Shown piece by piece: positions 15,835 through 24,843 of a stretch of 64,000 bases of DNA (position 1 is its first letter; the number at the start of each line of letters is the position of its first letter). The notes beneath the pieces are model-generated. The model searched no databases. It saw nothing but the letters and a program-made list of their open reading frames with translations, and was not told the DNA's origin. The DNA comes from 43-108 sp001915545 (GTDB lineage: Bacteria > Bacteroidota > Bacteroidia > Bacteroidales > Bacteroidaceae): NCBI GenBank assembly GCA_902491215.1, contig CABUGV010000008.1, forward strand, positions 43,064-107,063, given 5' to 3'. A program made the position numbers and the translations under genes.

Positions 15835-17301
15835 TCATGCATGTTGCTTGACATTGCGTTCCGCATCCATTCTCAAGAATATAAATAGAAGTATGGTGAA
15901 TCCCCAAAGGGAAGAACCTCCATAACTGAAGAACGGCAACGGTATACCTATAACAGGAGTCAATCCCAGGACCATACCTACATTTATGAAAAGATGGAAA
16001 AGGAATATACACATTACAGAATATCCATACACTCGTCCCATCTTGTCGGGCTGGCGCTCAGCAAGGACCAACAATCTAAGAAGGAAGAACAGATAAACCA
16101 ACAATACACCTGAAGAACCGACAAAACCTTCTTCCTCTCCTACCGTACAGAAAATGAAGTCTGTATCCTGCTCTGGAACATATTTTAGTTTAGTCTGCGT
16201 TCCATTAAGGAATCCTTTACCCCACAATCCTCCTGAACCGATTGCAATCTTTGCCTGATTCACGTTATAACCTGCTCCAGACAAATCATCATCCAAACCA
16301 AGAAGAACCTTTATACGCGATTCCTGATGCGGTTGCAGTACATTGTCGAACACGTAGTCGCATGTATAATAGAATACGGTAGAAACAGTGGCAAACAAAG
16401 CTATGTAAAGATAACGGAGAACACGGTTGTAAAGCACCAATCCCAGAAGAGCAATGATGCATATTATATTTACACCCAACTGTACATAACAAATGTTGAA
16501 AGGGATAACATAGGCCGAAAACAGCAGACATGCAACTGTAACACCCAATCCGAAATAAAGCATGATCTTAACGACTTTGGCATCTTTACAGAAAACATAA
16601 GTCATACCCACTGTAAAGAGAAAAGCCATCAGGAGAACCGAAAATTCACCTATAGATACAGGCATTTCTGAAATGAATTCATCGCTGTAACGAACTCCGA
16701 CAACGAAATACACAACCATAGCAAACGCCGTGAACAAGAATGCGCCGGTCATGCCTTCGCGATAGAGCACAAGGAAAAAAGCCAGATAAACAAGCGCAGA
16801 CCCTGTCTCCTTTTGAGCTACAATCATTGCCATAGGGAATACAATAAGTCCGATGCACTTCAGGAAGTCTTTCAGATTATGAATGCTGAATCCATAACGA
16901 TTCATAAAACGTCCCAAAGCAAGCGCCACAGAGAACTTTGCAAATTCAGCAGGCTGCAGTTTCACAGGACCAAGAGGGATCCAAGAACGCGATCCCTTCG
17001 TGTCAGGAGCTATAAATATCGTTACAAGCAACAAAAGCATAAGAATGATATAAATGTAGTACGAAGCAGTATCATAGAAACGCTTCTCTACAAGCAGAAT
17101 TATTCCGCCAAGTCCGATTGAGCAGACCATCCATACAAGCTGCTTGCCAGAACGGCAGTCCCAACTCAAAATATCCGGATTAGAATAGTCATAGCTTGCG
17201 CCACATACGCTGATCCATCCCCAGAGTATGAGAATGAGATACAACCCTATTGTCATCCAATCCAACGACTTCAATATGCTTTTATTTCCTTCGGATTCCA
17301 T
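15835..17301 (-). CDS. rodA: Rod-shape SEDS peptidoglycan polymerase RodA
   Basis: A 488-residue integral membrane protein of the FtsW/RodA/SpoVE (SEDS) family with about ten membrane segments, longer than the ~370 residues of E. coli RodA, as usual in Bacteroidetes. Conserved SEDS stretches are visible: GSRSWIPLGPVKLQPAEFAK near 105-125, QAKIAIGSGGLWGKGF near 350, and the terminal GLTPVIGIPLPFFSYGGSS. It polymerises glycan strands with PBP2 and is the last gene of the mre operon. Confidence 0.95.
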   Translation of the reverse strand: MESEGNKSILKSLDWMTIGLYLILILWGWISVCGASYDYSNPDILSWDCRSGKQLVWMVCSIGLGGIILLVEKRFYDTASYYIYIILMLLLLVTIFIAPDTKGSRSWIPLGPVKLQPAEFAKFSVALALGRFMNRYGFSIHNLKDFLKCIGLIVFPMAMIVAQKETGSALVYLAFFLVLYREGMTGAFLFTAFAMVVYFVVGVRYSDEFISEMPVSIGEFSVLLMAFLFTVGMTYVFCKDAKVVKIMLYFGLGVTVACLLFSAYVIPFNICYVQLGVNIICIIALLGLVLYNRVLRYLYIALFATVSTVFYYTCDYVFDNVLQPHQESRIKVLLGLDDDLSGAGYNVNQAKIAIGSGGLWGKGFLNGTQTKLKYVPEQDTDFIFCTVGEEEGFVGSSGVLLVYLFFLLRLLVLAERQPDKMGRVYGYSVMCIFLFHLFINVGMVLGLTPVIGIPLPFFSYGGSSLWGFTILLFIFLRMDAERNVKQHA

Positions 17302-17349
17302 GTTTCAAAATATCTGATTTGGCGTTATCAGCAAACATTAAAAACAACA

Positions 17350-19203
17350 TCACTTTCCATCATACAGATACGGGTAATTGATAGACCTGTTCTGCATAGC
17401 TTCTGCCTTTTTCTGGCTCTCAGGTGACAATTCTCCACGTATATACTGCTCCATCATAAGGGCCCCTATAGGAACTCCGTAATCGGCTCCCCATCCACCG
17501 TTTTCAACATAAACAGCAATAGCAATCTTAGGATTGTTCATAGGCGCAAACCCCATGAAAGCAGAGTGGTCATGTCCGGCATTTTGTGCTGTACCCGTTT
17601 TTCCGCACACCTCATACCACGGATTATTTGCCTTGTGGCAAGTACCTCGTTCCACCGCACTGCGCATGCCGGCAACTATATATTCGTAGTACTTCGGATC
17701 GACCATAGTATGATGCTTTACCTTAAGGCTGTCTGCAATGTCATCGCCCTCTATTCCCTTCACGACATGTGGGGTAATATAATAACCTCGGTTGGCAATA
17801 GTGGCACCAAGATTGGCAATCTGCAGAGGAGTGAGCGTTACCTCACCCTGTCCTATCGATATACTTATCACAGTCAGTCCAGACCAACTTCCGCGATAGT
17901 GCTTATCGTAATAAGGAGCATTAGGAATCAATCCTCTCACCTCTCCGGGCAAGTCAATTCCCAGCTTATATCCGAATCCCATGGAAACCATATAATCCTT
18001 CCACTTGGTCATAGCATCCTGGACAGAGGCGTATTTCTGCCTGTTGCTGAACATATTGTACAGTCCCCAGCAGAAGTATCCGTTACAAGAGGTTGAAATG
18101 GCCGGAACCAACGGCAACGGACTGGCATGACCATGGCATCCAACCTTCAAACGTCCGAACCGGAAGCCGTGGTAGCAAGGATACATTGTATTCGGAGTAA
18201 TAATACCTTCCTGCAGGAAAGTAAGTGCCTGAGATGTCTTAAACGTAGAACCTGGAGGATAAACACCCATTATGGCTCTGTTGAGCAAAGGTTTGCGCTT
18301 ATCCTTCATCATTTCGTTATGCTTCTTTCCTCTCAACTTGCCTTCCGTCAAACGCGGATCATAAGTTGGTGACGAAACCATGCAGAGCACTTCGCCCGTA
18401 GAAGGTTCTATGGCTACGATGCTTCCGAGCTTGCCCTCCATCAGTCTTTCACCAAGACGCTGCAGATCAATATCAATGCTCAATGTTATGTTTTGCCCAG
18501 GTTTAGGCTTGACATCATTTATTCCGTTCTTGTAGCGTCCCTGAATTCTTCCACGAGAGTCGCGCAGCAAAACCTCGACGCCCTTCTCGCCGCGCAGATA
18601 TTTCTCATAAGAACGTTCCACACCTTGCTTGCCGATATAGTCGCCGCTTTCATAATAATCATCCTCATCTATATCACGCTGCGACACTTCGCCGACATCT
18701 CCAAGCACATGTGCCAGATACGGGTAATTGTACTGCCTCATTGAACGTTTGCGCACATAAAAACCATGAAACCTGAAAAGTTTCTCATGGAAAACAGAAA
18801 ACAATTCCGTTGAAACCTTATCCATGAACAACTGAGGAGTATACGAAGAATAGCCAGGATTACGCCTGCGGTCCCTCATATTTTCCATACGCATCTCAAA
18901 ATCCTCACGTGTGATATTCAGCGTACGGCAGAAATCGGCAGTATCGAGATCCTTTATTTCGCGCGTAATCACCATGATGTCGTACGCAGGCTGATTGTAG
19001 ACCAGCAACGCACCGTTGCGGTCGTATATGGAACCTCTTGAAGGATATATGACCTTATTCATGAAAGCATTGTTGTCAGCACTGGCTTTATAGTCATTGT
19101 CCATAAGCTGCAGAAAAGCAAGCCTGGCAATATATATCAGCACAATTGCAACAGCAATACCTCCAAGAACAAATCTTCTGTTGTCCAATATATGATCGTT
19201 CAT
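17350..19203 (-). CDS. mrdA: Penicillin-binding protein 2 (elongasome transpeptidase)
   Basis: A 617-residue class B PBP with one N-terminal membrane anchor (~11-32), a pedestal/dimerisation domain, and a transpeptidase domain. The catalytic Ser319 sits in GSTFK, the SxN motif is SCN (STSCNGYF), and KTGTAQN is the third box. It crosslinks peptidoglycan during lateral growth with RodA. The start overlaps the mreD stop by 4 nt, indicating translational coupling; rodA follows 48 nt later. Confidence 0.96.
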   Translation of the reverse strand: MNDHILDNRRFVLGGIAVAIVLIYIARLAFLQLMDNDYKASADNNAFMNKVIYPSRGSIYDRNGALLVYNQPAYDIMVITREIKDLDTADFCRTLNITREDFEMRMENMRDRRRNPGYSSYTPQLFMDKVSTELFSVFHEKLFRFHGFYVRKRSMRQYNYPYLAHVLGDVGEVSQRDIDEDDYYESGDYIGKQGVERSYEKYLRGEKGVEVLLRDSRGRIQGRYKNGINDVKPKPGQNITLSIDIDLQRLGERLMEGKLGSIVAIEPSTGEVLCMVSSPTYDPRLTEGKLRGKKHNEMMKDKRKPLLNRAIMGVYPPGSTFKTSQALTFLQEGIITPNTMYPCYHGFRFGRLKVGCHGHASPLPLVPAISTSCNGYFCWGLYNMFSNRQKYASVQDAMTKWKDYMVSMGFGYKLGIDLPGEVRGLIPNAPYYDKHYRGSWSGLTVISISIGQGEVTLTPLQIANLGATIANRGYYITPHVVKGIEGDDIADSLKVKHHTMVDPKYYEYIVAGMRSAVERGTCHKANNPWYEVCGKTGTAQNAGHDHSAFMGFAPMNNPKIAIAVYVENGGWGADYGVPIGALMMEQYIRGELSPESQKKAEAMQNRSINYPYLYDGK

Positions 19204-19727
19204 CTGTTCAAAATACCCCTCTGATTTGATGTAATCGATTCACAAATAAAGACTATGGCAGTAGAAAGTACTGTTCCGCCAAATATAGCCATCAGCGCCA
19301 TTCGCCAATCCGACACACTGAAGGCTTCCAGAATATAGAATGCGGCATGCAGTACCAGCATAGAAGAAAACAGATATGTGGCATACAACCATATCCCCAT
19401 GGTATGCATGCCGGGCTCAAAGTCGTCTGCCGCATCGCGCGGAGTAAATATGCCCAGAAGCGACGGCTGTACAAACGCAAGAAGCGTACAGCTTGCAGCT
19501 CCCATACCCAATGTATTTGAAAACATGTCGAACAGCAGCCCCACAAAAAAGCCCACAAGCATTACGCCAATCCTTGAGGCTCCTCTCCGAGTATAGATTA
19601 TCATGTAACCTATCAACAGAGGAGTTATGCAGTCAAACAGATGTATGTTGTTAAGCAGCAGAACCTGTATAGCCAATATAACAGCCATGACAGCCAACCG
19701 CCTCAAAAAAGCAAAATCCATAATCAT
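19200..19727 (-). CDS. mreD: Rod shape-determining protein MreD
   Basis: A 175-residue, very hydrophobic protein with about five membrane helices, the normal MreD size. It overlaps mreC upstream and mrdA downstream by 4 nt each (ATGA-type junctions), so identity is supported by both composition and context. It is thought to bridge MreC and PBP2/RodA in the inner membrane. Sequence conservation of MreD is low, so context carries much of the weight. Confidence 0.9.
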   Translation of the reverse strand: MIMDFAFLRRLAVMAVILAIQVLLLNNIHLFDCITPLLIGYMIIYTRRGASRIGVMLVGFFVGLLFDMFSNTLGMGAASCTLLAFVQPSLLGIFTPRDAADDFEPGMHTMGIWLYATYLFSSMLVLHAAFYILEAFSVSDWRMALMAIFGGTVLSTAIVFICESITSNQRGILNR

Positions 19728-20569
19728 TCATTTATAGCCAATGAGTCGGCCTTGTGTTCAAGCGCCTCTCTCTCTGGATTTCTGTAATTCGTAATTACAC
19801 TGACATTCTGCAAAGTAGAAAAGTCTGTGAACAACTTTATTCTAAGCCTATAGGCCTGTCCATCAGATGCATCCTGGACATTGAGTACCTGTCCGATAGG
19901 TATACCTACAGGAAATACTGCAGAATATCCGCTTGTCTCTACTATTTCCCCACGTTTAACGCCGGCATGACGAGGAACATCTGTAACATAGGCTATATTG
20001 ACAGCACCGCGCTCCCACGACAAAGAACCGAAATAACGTGTATTCTTGACCCTGCAGCTCACACTGGACTTGACGTTAAGCAAGGGTACCACTATCGAGT
20101 AGTGATCGGAAGACATATAAACAATTCCGACAACTCCGCTCGAACACACTACTCCCATCTCAGGGCCAACGCCGTCAGCACGTCCCTTGTCGATTGTCAT
20201 GAGATTATTATTCTTATGCAGAGTCGCACCGACAACCTTGGCATCGACATACTTAAGCCCTGTTCCGGCCGAATGCATTCTGGTTGTGTCTGCCGACAGC
20301 GAATCAAGCTGTGCCTCGAGCCTTGCCACACGGTCGCGAAGCCTGACATTATCTCTGTTAAGACCTTCATTGACAGTCTGCAGGTCAAGATATGAGGCAA
20401 TATCGCTGGAAAGCTTCATGATGCTTCCAACGACATAATTGGCGGAAGTGAAATACACACTTCCCTGATAATTATTGAATCTGAAGAGCATAACAAGGCT
20501 GAATGCTTCCAAAATCAAGAAAACAAACCAATGGCTTCGCCTTATTATGAAATCAAGCAGATTACGCAT
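19724..20569 (-). CDS. mreC: Rod shape-determining protein MreC
   Basis: A 281-residue bitopic protein with an N-terminal membrane segment (~12-30), a coiled coil (~65-95, LNRDNVRLRDRVARLEAQL), and the periplasmic two-barrel MreC core with 'KVVGATLHKNNNLMTIDKGRADGV' and 'GVVGIVYMSSDHYSIVVPLL'. It organises PBP2 and RodA around MreB. A 13-bp hairpin separates it from mreB, while mreC-mreD overlap. Confidence 0.95.
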   Translation of the reverse strand: MRNLLDFIIRRSHWFVFLILEAFSLVMLFRFNNYQGSVYFTSANYVVGSIMKLSSDIASYLDLQTVNEGLNRDNVRLRDRVARLEAQLDSLSADTTRMHSAGTGLKYVDAKVVGATLHKNNNLMTIDKGRADGVGPEMGVVCSSGVVGIVYMSSDHYSIVVPLLNVKSSVSCRVKNTRYFGSLSWERGAVNIAYVTDVPRHAGVKRGEIVETSGYSAVFPVGIPIGQVLNVQDASDGQAYRLRIKLFTDFSTLQNVSVITNYRNPEREALEHKADSLAINE

Positions 20570-20604
20570 AGACGTTTATAAAAAGAACTATCCCTAATTG
20601 CACA

Positions 20605-20642
20605 TTCAGCATGGCCGTATCACTGCTGTCGGCCATGCTGAA
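20605..20642 (-). other. Intercistronic hairpin between mreB and mreC
   Basis: A perfect 13-bp stem (TTCAGCATGGCCG at 20605-20617 with CGGCCATGCTGAA at 20630-20642) and a 12-nt loop. There is no T-run on the minus strand after it, so it is more likely a partial attenuator or an mRNA 3'-end stabiliser that raises MreB relative to MreC than a full terminator. Confidence 0.6.
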
Positions 20643-20680
20643 CATTTATAACTATCTATCAATATACAATCCATACACCA

Positions 20681-21703
20681 TCATCTCATCAGGAATGAGA
20701 AGTTGTGCACGTTCTTAAGAGCAATTCCAGTACCTTTGGCCACACTGTGCAGAGGATCCTCGGCAATATGGAACGGAATCTTAATCTTGTCGGTCAATCT
20801 CTTGTCGAGACCGCGAAGGAGAGCACCTCCACCAGTCAACCATATTCCGTTCTTCACAATATCTGCATAAAGTTCAGGAGGAGTATTCTCCAAAGCACTA
20901 AGTACAGCAGTTTCAATCTTGGCAACAGACTTGTCGATGCAATGAGCTATTTCCTGATAGCATACAGGAATCTCCATAGGCAAGGCTGTTATACGATTTG
21001 GTCCATGAACGACATAATCTTCAGGAGCATCTTCAGCGAGATCTGTAAGAGCCGAACCTACATTGATCTTGATACGCTCGGCCATACGTTCACTTATCTT
21101 GACATTGTGCTGACGGCTCATATATTCCTGTATATCGGCCGTAAGGTCATCGCCTGCAACGCGGATGGAGTTGTTGGAAACGATTCCTCCCAAAGAAATC
21201 ACAGCGATTTCAGTAGATCCGCCACCTATATCAACAACCATGCAGCCCTCAGGAGCCTCAACATCGAGACCTATACCTATTGCAGCGGCCATTGGCTCGA
21301 AAATCAGATATACATCACGTCCTCCGGAATGCTCGGCAGAGTCTCTTACGGCACGCAGTTCAACTTCTGTAGAACCAGAAGGCACACCGATTACCATGCG
21401 GAGAGACGGAGAGAACAAGTGATGTCCTGAATGAACCATCTTAATCAATCCGCGCATCATCTGCTCGCATGCAAAGAAATCCGCGATCACCCCATCGCGA
21501 AGCGGCCTGCAGGTGCGTATGTTCTCATGAGTCTTCTCATACATCATCTTGGCCTTCTCGCCAACAGCAATCATTTTGTTTGTATGACGGTCAATAGCCA
21601 CAACCGATGGCTCGTCAACGACAATCTTGCCGTTGCAAGTGATGATTGTGTTGGCCGTCCCAAGATCCATTGCTATATCTTGTGTCAACGAAAAAAATCC
21701 CAT
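20681..21703 (-). CDS. mreB: Rod shape-determining actin homologue MreB
   Basis: A 340-residue actin-fold ATPase. The phosphate-1 motif is DLGTANT near residue 13, the phosphate-2 motif is VVDIGGGSTE around 155-164, and the adenosine motif is LTGGGALLRG near 293-302. It polymerises on the inner membrane and directs the mreCD-PBP2-RodA machinery encoded downstream. It is the first mre gene, 132 nt after the purH stop. Confidence 0.97.
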   Translation of the reverse strand: MGFFSLTQDIAMDLGTANTIITCNGKIVVDEPSVVAIDRHTNKMIAVGEKAKMMYEKTHENIRTCRPLRDGVIADFFACEQMMRGLIKMVHSGHHLFSPSLRMVIGVPSGSTEVELRAVRDSAEHSGGRDVYLIFEPMAAAIGIGLDVEAPEGCMVVDIGGGSTEIAVISLGGIVSNNSIRVAGDDLTADIQEYMSRQHNVKISERMAERIKINVGSALTDLAEDAPEDYVVHGPNRITALPMEIPVCYQEIAHCIDKSVAKIETAVLSALENTPPELYADIVKNGIWLTGGGALLRGLDKRLTDKIKIPFHIAEDPLHSVAKGTGIALKNVHNFSFLMR

Positions 21704-21835
21704 CTTAAAAACTTTTATTCAAATACTATTCTTTTTACCATTTAATGAAAATACAACGGCGGAATCAAGAACAAAGTCCTTGTTTCACCATCAAATACAA
21801 GGATTCTTCTGTCTGCATGCTTCGCCGGCCAAGAT

Positions 21836-22438
21836 TCAGTCTACGCTCTTCTCGAAATATGAACGGATTGCGCTGTCGTAATGAGAACTTACAGCAAATG
21901 CCTGCCTTGCAAACCAGCGGCGCTGTTCCTTAGTTGTCTCTGCACCCTGATTCTTTACGATATTGAGAAGTCTGGCATATTCAGCCTTGCTAGGAACGAT
22001 TACTACATCATTGAAATTCTTAGCACCGGCTCTGATAAGAGAAATTCCGCCTATATCGATTTTCTCGATGATTGCAGCCTCGTCATTGGTATTTGCAACA
22101 GTCTCTTCGAATGGATAGAGATCTACAATGACAAGATCTATCTCAGGAATTTCATATTTCTTCATTTCCTCGATATCGCTTTCAAGTCCGCGACGTCCGA
22201 GTATTCCTCCGAACACCTTTGGGTGAAGTGTCTTCACACGACCTCCAAGAATTGAAGGATAAGTTGTAACATCTTCAACCTTGCCGCACTCGTAGCCCAG
22301 ACTCTCAATGAACTTCTGAGTACCTCCTGTTGAAAGGAATTTTACACCGTTCTTGTTCAGTTCTGCCAGCAATTCATCCAAACCGTCCTTGTGGTAGACA
22401 GAGATCAGAGCTGTTTTGATTTTTTTTGTTTCAGCCAT
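21836..22438 (-). CDS. purH: Stand-alone IMP cyclohydrolase (N-terminal PurH domain only)
   Basis: A 200-residue protein equal to the MGS-like IMP cyclohydrolase half of PurH. It has LISVYHKDGL at the start, LSTGGTQKFIE, GGRVKTLHPKVFGGIL and KIDIGGISLIRAGAKN. Full PurH is ~510-530 residues; here a clean TGA follows residue 200, right at the domain boundary. The 132 nt before mreB cannot hold the AICAR transformylase half. Either the transformylase is encoded elsewhere as a separate protein or this copy is truncated. The sequence is well conserved to its last residues, which favours a functional single-domain enzyme closing the IMP ring. A perfect -7 box TAACTTTG lies at 22486-22479 on the minus strand. 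Confidence 0.9.
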   Translation of the reverse strand: MAETKKIKTALISVYHKDGLDELLAELNKNGVKFLSTGGTQKFIESLGYECGKVEDVTTYPSILGGRVKTLHPKVFGGILGRRGLESDIEEMKKYEIPEIDLVIVDLYPFEETVANTNDEAAIIEKIDIGGISLIRAGAKNFNDVVIVPSKAEYARLLNIVKNQGAETTKEQRRWFARQAFAVSSHYDSAIRSYFEKSVD

Positions 22439-22729
22439 AATTTCACACGTTATTATTGATCTAAATACTTTTGACGTGCAAAGTTACGAAATTAGCACGA
22501 TACCTCTTTTATCTGCGCATACTTTTTTGCAATAAGATACAAAAAATCGGGGCCACGAGCCACATTATGCACCGACAGACTTGCAGAAAATCAAAATTAT
22601 GTTTCTAAAGTATTGTGTATCTGACAAAAAAGATGTTACTTTGCACCGCTTTAGCGAAGCCGCTGTCCAGGAAGTGTAACTGGAGAATGCTTCGTTGGAA
22701 CCAAAAAACAATTTAAATTAAAAAACAAA

Positions 22730-23092
22730 ATGGATTTAATTAAAGTTGCTGAAGAAGCCTTTGCTACAGGCAAAGAGTTCCCAAAATTCAAGGCCGGTGA
22801 CACAATCACAGTTGCTTACAAGATCATCGAAGGTTCTAAGGAACGTATCCAGATGTATCGTGGAGTTGTGATCAAGATCAGCGGTGAAGGTACAAAGAAG
22901 CGTTTCACAGTACGCAAGATGTCTGGAACAGTAGGTGTAGAGCGTATCTTCCCTATCGAATCACCAAACATCGACAGCATCACTGTAAACAAGATCGGTA
23001 AGGTTCGCCGCGCCAAGCTTTACTACCTCCGCAAACTCACTGGTAAGAAAGCTCGTATTAAGGAAAAGATTGCTACTGGAGCTGCCAATTAA
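22730..23092 (+). CDS. rplS: Ribosomal protein L19
   Basis: A 120-residue 50S subunit protein at the 30S interface. The typical L19 opening, FKAGDTITVAYKI, the core VERIFPIESPNIDSI and the basic C-terminal RAKLYYLRKLTGKKARIKE are all present, and the length is normal. It is monocistronic, with a strong terminator 37 nt downstream. Upstream a near-consensus -7 (TTACTTTG, about 22634-22641) is visible. Confidence 0.98.
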   Translation: MDLIKVAEEAFATGKEFPKFKAGDTITVAYKIIEGSKERIQMYRGVVIKISGEGTKKRFTVRKMSGTVGVERIFPIESPNIDSITVNKIGKVRRAKLYYLRKLTGKKARIKEKIATGAAN

Positions 23093-23128
23093 GCAAGATC
23101 TGTTAATCCGAGATAAAACAGCACAACA

Positions 23129-23162
23129 CGCCGTTCTGAAATTCTCAGAGCGGCGTTTTTTT
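23129..23162 (+). terminator. rplS terminator
   Basis: Stem CGCCG..TCTGA/TCAGA..CGGCG (23129-23155) followed by an uninterrupted run of seven T. Confidence 0.9.
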
Positions 23163-23256
23163 CTTTTCGGTGCACATGTTTTTCATATTGTACACACAAG
23201 TATTTCCACTATTCAATTTACAACAATCCAACAACCTCAAATAAAATTCAAAAGTT

Positions 23257-23433
23257 ATGGAACTTCCAGAAGACCCAATGATGCTCTTCAGCTTCATGAA
23301 CATGAAACTGCGTGATGCCTACAATTCACTCGACGAATTCTGCTCAGACACTGGAGTGAGCAAAGATTTCATCGTATCAAAGCTGAAAGATGCAGGATTC
23401 GAATACAACGCGGAGATGAACAAGTTCTGGTGA
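23257..23433 (+). CDS. DUF4250-type small protein
   Basis: A 58-residue acidic protein reading MELPEDPMMLFSFMNMKLRD at its N-terminus and ending EYNAEMNKFW. Both ends are characteristic of the DUF4250 family of ~60-residue proteins found in Bacteroidetes and Firmicutes. Function is unknown; the helical pattern and the 'DEFCSD.GVSKDFIVSKLKDAGF' segment resemble a small helix-turn-helix. It is convergent with the ArgE-like gene, and the 22-bp array B begins 23 nt after its stop. Confidence 0.85.
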   Translation: MELPEDPMMLFSFMNMKLRDAYNSLDEFCSDTGVSKDFIVSKLKDAGFEYNAEMNKFW

Positions 23434-23455
23434 AAAGCAGCACAAAGTAACAAAA

Positions 23456-23521
23456 CGCGAGGGCTCGCAGTAAAAATTACAAGCGCTCGCAACATTAACC
23501 GCAAGGGCTCAGAAAAAGAGG
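23456..23521. repeat. 22-bp phased GAGCGCTC array, locus B (3 units)
   Basis: Units start at 23456, 23478 and 23500, exactly 22 bp apart, with cores GAGGGCTCGC, AAGCGCTCGC and AAGGGCTCAG and A/T-rich second halves. The array lies between convergent genes and touches the terminator at 23515. Confidence 0.75.
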
Positions 23522-23546
23522 CACGGACTTCCGTGCCTCTTTAATT
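23515..23546. terminator. Bidirectional terminator between DUF4250 and argE-like genes
   Basis: AAAGAGGCACGG (23515-23526) pairs perfectly with CCGTGCCTCTTT (23531-23542) over a 4-nt loop ACTT. AT-rich tails on both sides suit both convergent genes. Confidence 0.85.
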
Positions 23547-23599
23547 TTATTATATAGTCATAAATCTAATAATAGAACAGACCGCAGTCAAGCAAGAAC

Positions 23600-24667
23600 T
23601 CAGCCTTGCAGATCCAATCCATCAAGCAGACGCACATAAAGATTTATGGCACCGGCGATTTCATCGACACAAATAAATTCATCTGCTGTATGTGAACGGC
23701 TGGATGAACCTGGACCTATTTTGACAGAAGGGAAATTCATCAGCGCCTGATCGGACAATGTCGGTGAGCCGAACGGTTCCAGTCCCATTTCTACAGCCTT
23801 TCGTACAATCGGATGGTCAGGCGATACGGAAGAAGAATTCAGTCTGAACGAACGTGCTTTGACCTCAGACTTCACATTTCTTACGATTTCATCGAATATT
23901 TCGTGATTGGTGTAACATTCGTTGGTACGTACATCCACGGTGAAAACGCATTTATCAGGTATGACGTTGTGCTGTGTACCTGCATTGATTACAGTAACAG
24001 TCGTTTTCACTGGTCCGAGAAGCGGAGACACTTTAGGGAATTTAAAATCCTTGAACCAACATATATCATCGAGAGCTTTATATATGGCATTCTCTCCCTC
24101 ATTGCGAGCCGCATGTCCGGCCTTGCCATGTGAAGTAACATCAAGCACCATCAATCCTTTTTCCGCAATAGCAGGATTCATGCCGGTAGGTTCGCCAACA
24201 ACACCAAGTGTTATTCGCGGCAGAAGCGGAAGCACACTCTCGATGCCGTCGCGACCGGAAACTTCCTCCTCACACGAAGCTAGAAAAATAAGGTTGTAAG
24301 GCTGATTTCTTTCGGTCAATACGGTGAAAGCCTCAAAAAGAGAAACTACACTTGCACCGGCATCGTTGCTGCCCAATCCGTATATACGTCCGTCCGATTC
24401 CATCGGTACAAACGGATCGTAAGTCCACCCGTCAACTGGTTTTACCGTATCTATATGCGAATTCATCAGCAGATTGGGCTTCGACTCATCGAATCCATCA
24501 CATATACACCAAACGTTATTTCCCTTGCGATGCGGTTCATATCCCTTATTACGGATGAACTCGCAAACGACATCGGCTGCTTCAGCCTCGTTCCTGCTTG
24601 TTGATGGTACAGAAATAAGGCGCTTTAGAAAACATACGGCCTCGGCCGTCAAACAATCGTAATCCAT
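23600..24667 (-). CDS. argE: M20-family deacylase, likely N-acylornithine deacylase
   Basis: A 355-residue zinc peptidase-like amidohydrolase (ArgE/DapE/ACY1). Metal and catalytic motifs are NSHIDTV near 80 (first His, then Asp), GLGSNDAGAS near 108-117 (bridging Asp), and SCEEEVSG near 140 (catalytic Glu pair). The ATG at 24667 is preferred over 24712 because homologues start near MDYDCLTAEA and a -7 box TATTTTTG lies at 24696-24689, inside the longer version. It would complete arginine synthesis with the operon at 6.9-11.5 kb, though it lies 12 kb away. A succinyl-diaminopimelate or peptide substrate is possible. Confidence 0.8.
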   Translation of the reverse strand: MDYDCLTAEAVCFLKRLISVPSTSRNEAEAADVVCEFIRNKGYEPHRKGNNVWCICDGFDESKPNLLMNSHIDTVKPVDGWTYDPFVPMESDGRIYGLGSNDAGASVVSLFEAFTVLTERNQPYNLIFLASCEEEVSGRDGIESVLPLLPRITLGVVGEPTGMNPAIAEKGLMVLDVTSHGKAGHAARNEGENAIYKALDDICWFKDFKFPKVSPLLGPVKTTVTVINAGTQHNVIPDKCVFTVDVRTNECYTNHEIFDEIVRNVKSEVKARSFRLNSSSVSPDHPIVRKAVEMGLEPFGSPTLSDQALMNFPSVKIGPGSSSRSHTADEFICVDEIAGAINLYVRLLDGLDLQG

Positions 24668-24843
24668 AAATTTTAAAACTTGTTCATGCAAAAATAAAGC
24701 ATTTGGAACCATTAATGCAACAACACGGCCTATAAGGAGAAATAAAAAACAGTAATTGCACTAAGATACAGAGGCGTACGGCCCTATTGATGCTGTTTTT
24801 TTGAAAATAACTTGCTATCTTTGCCGCATAAAATGCAACAGAT

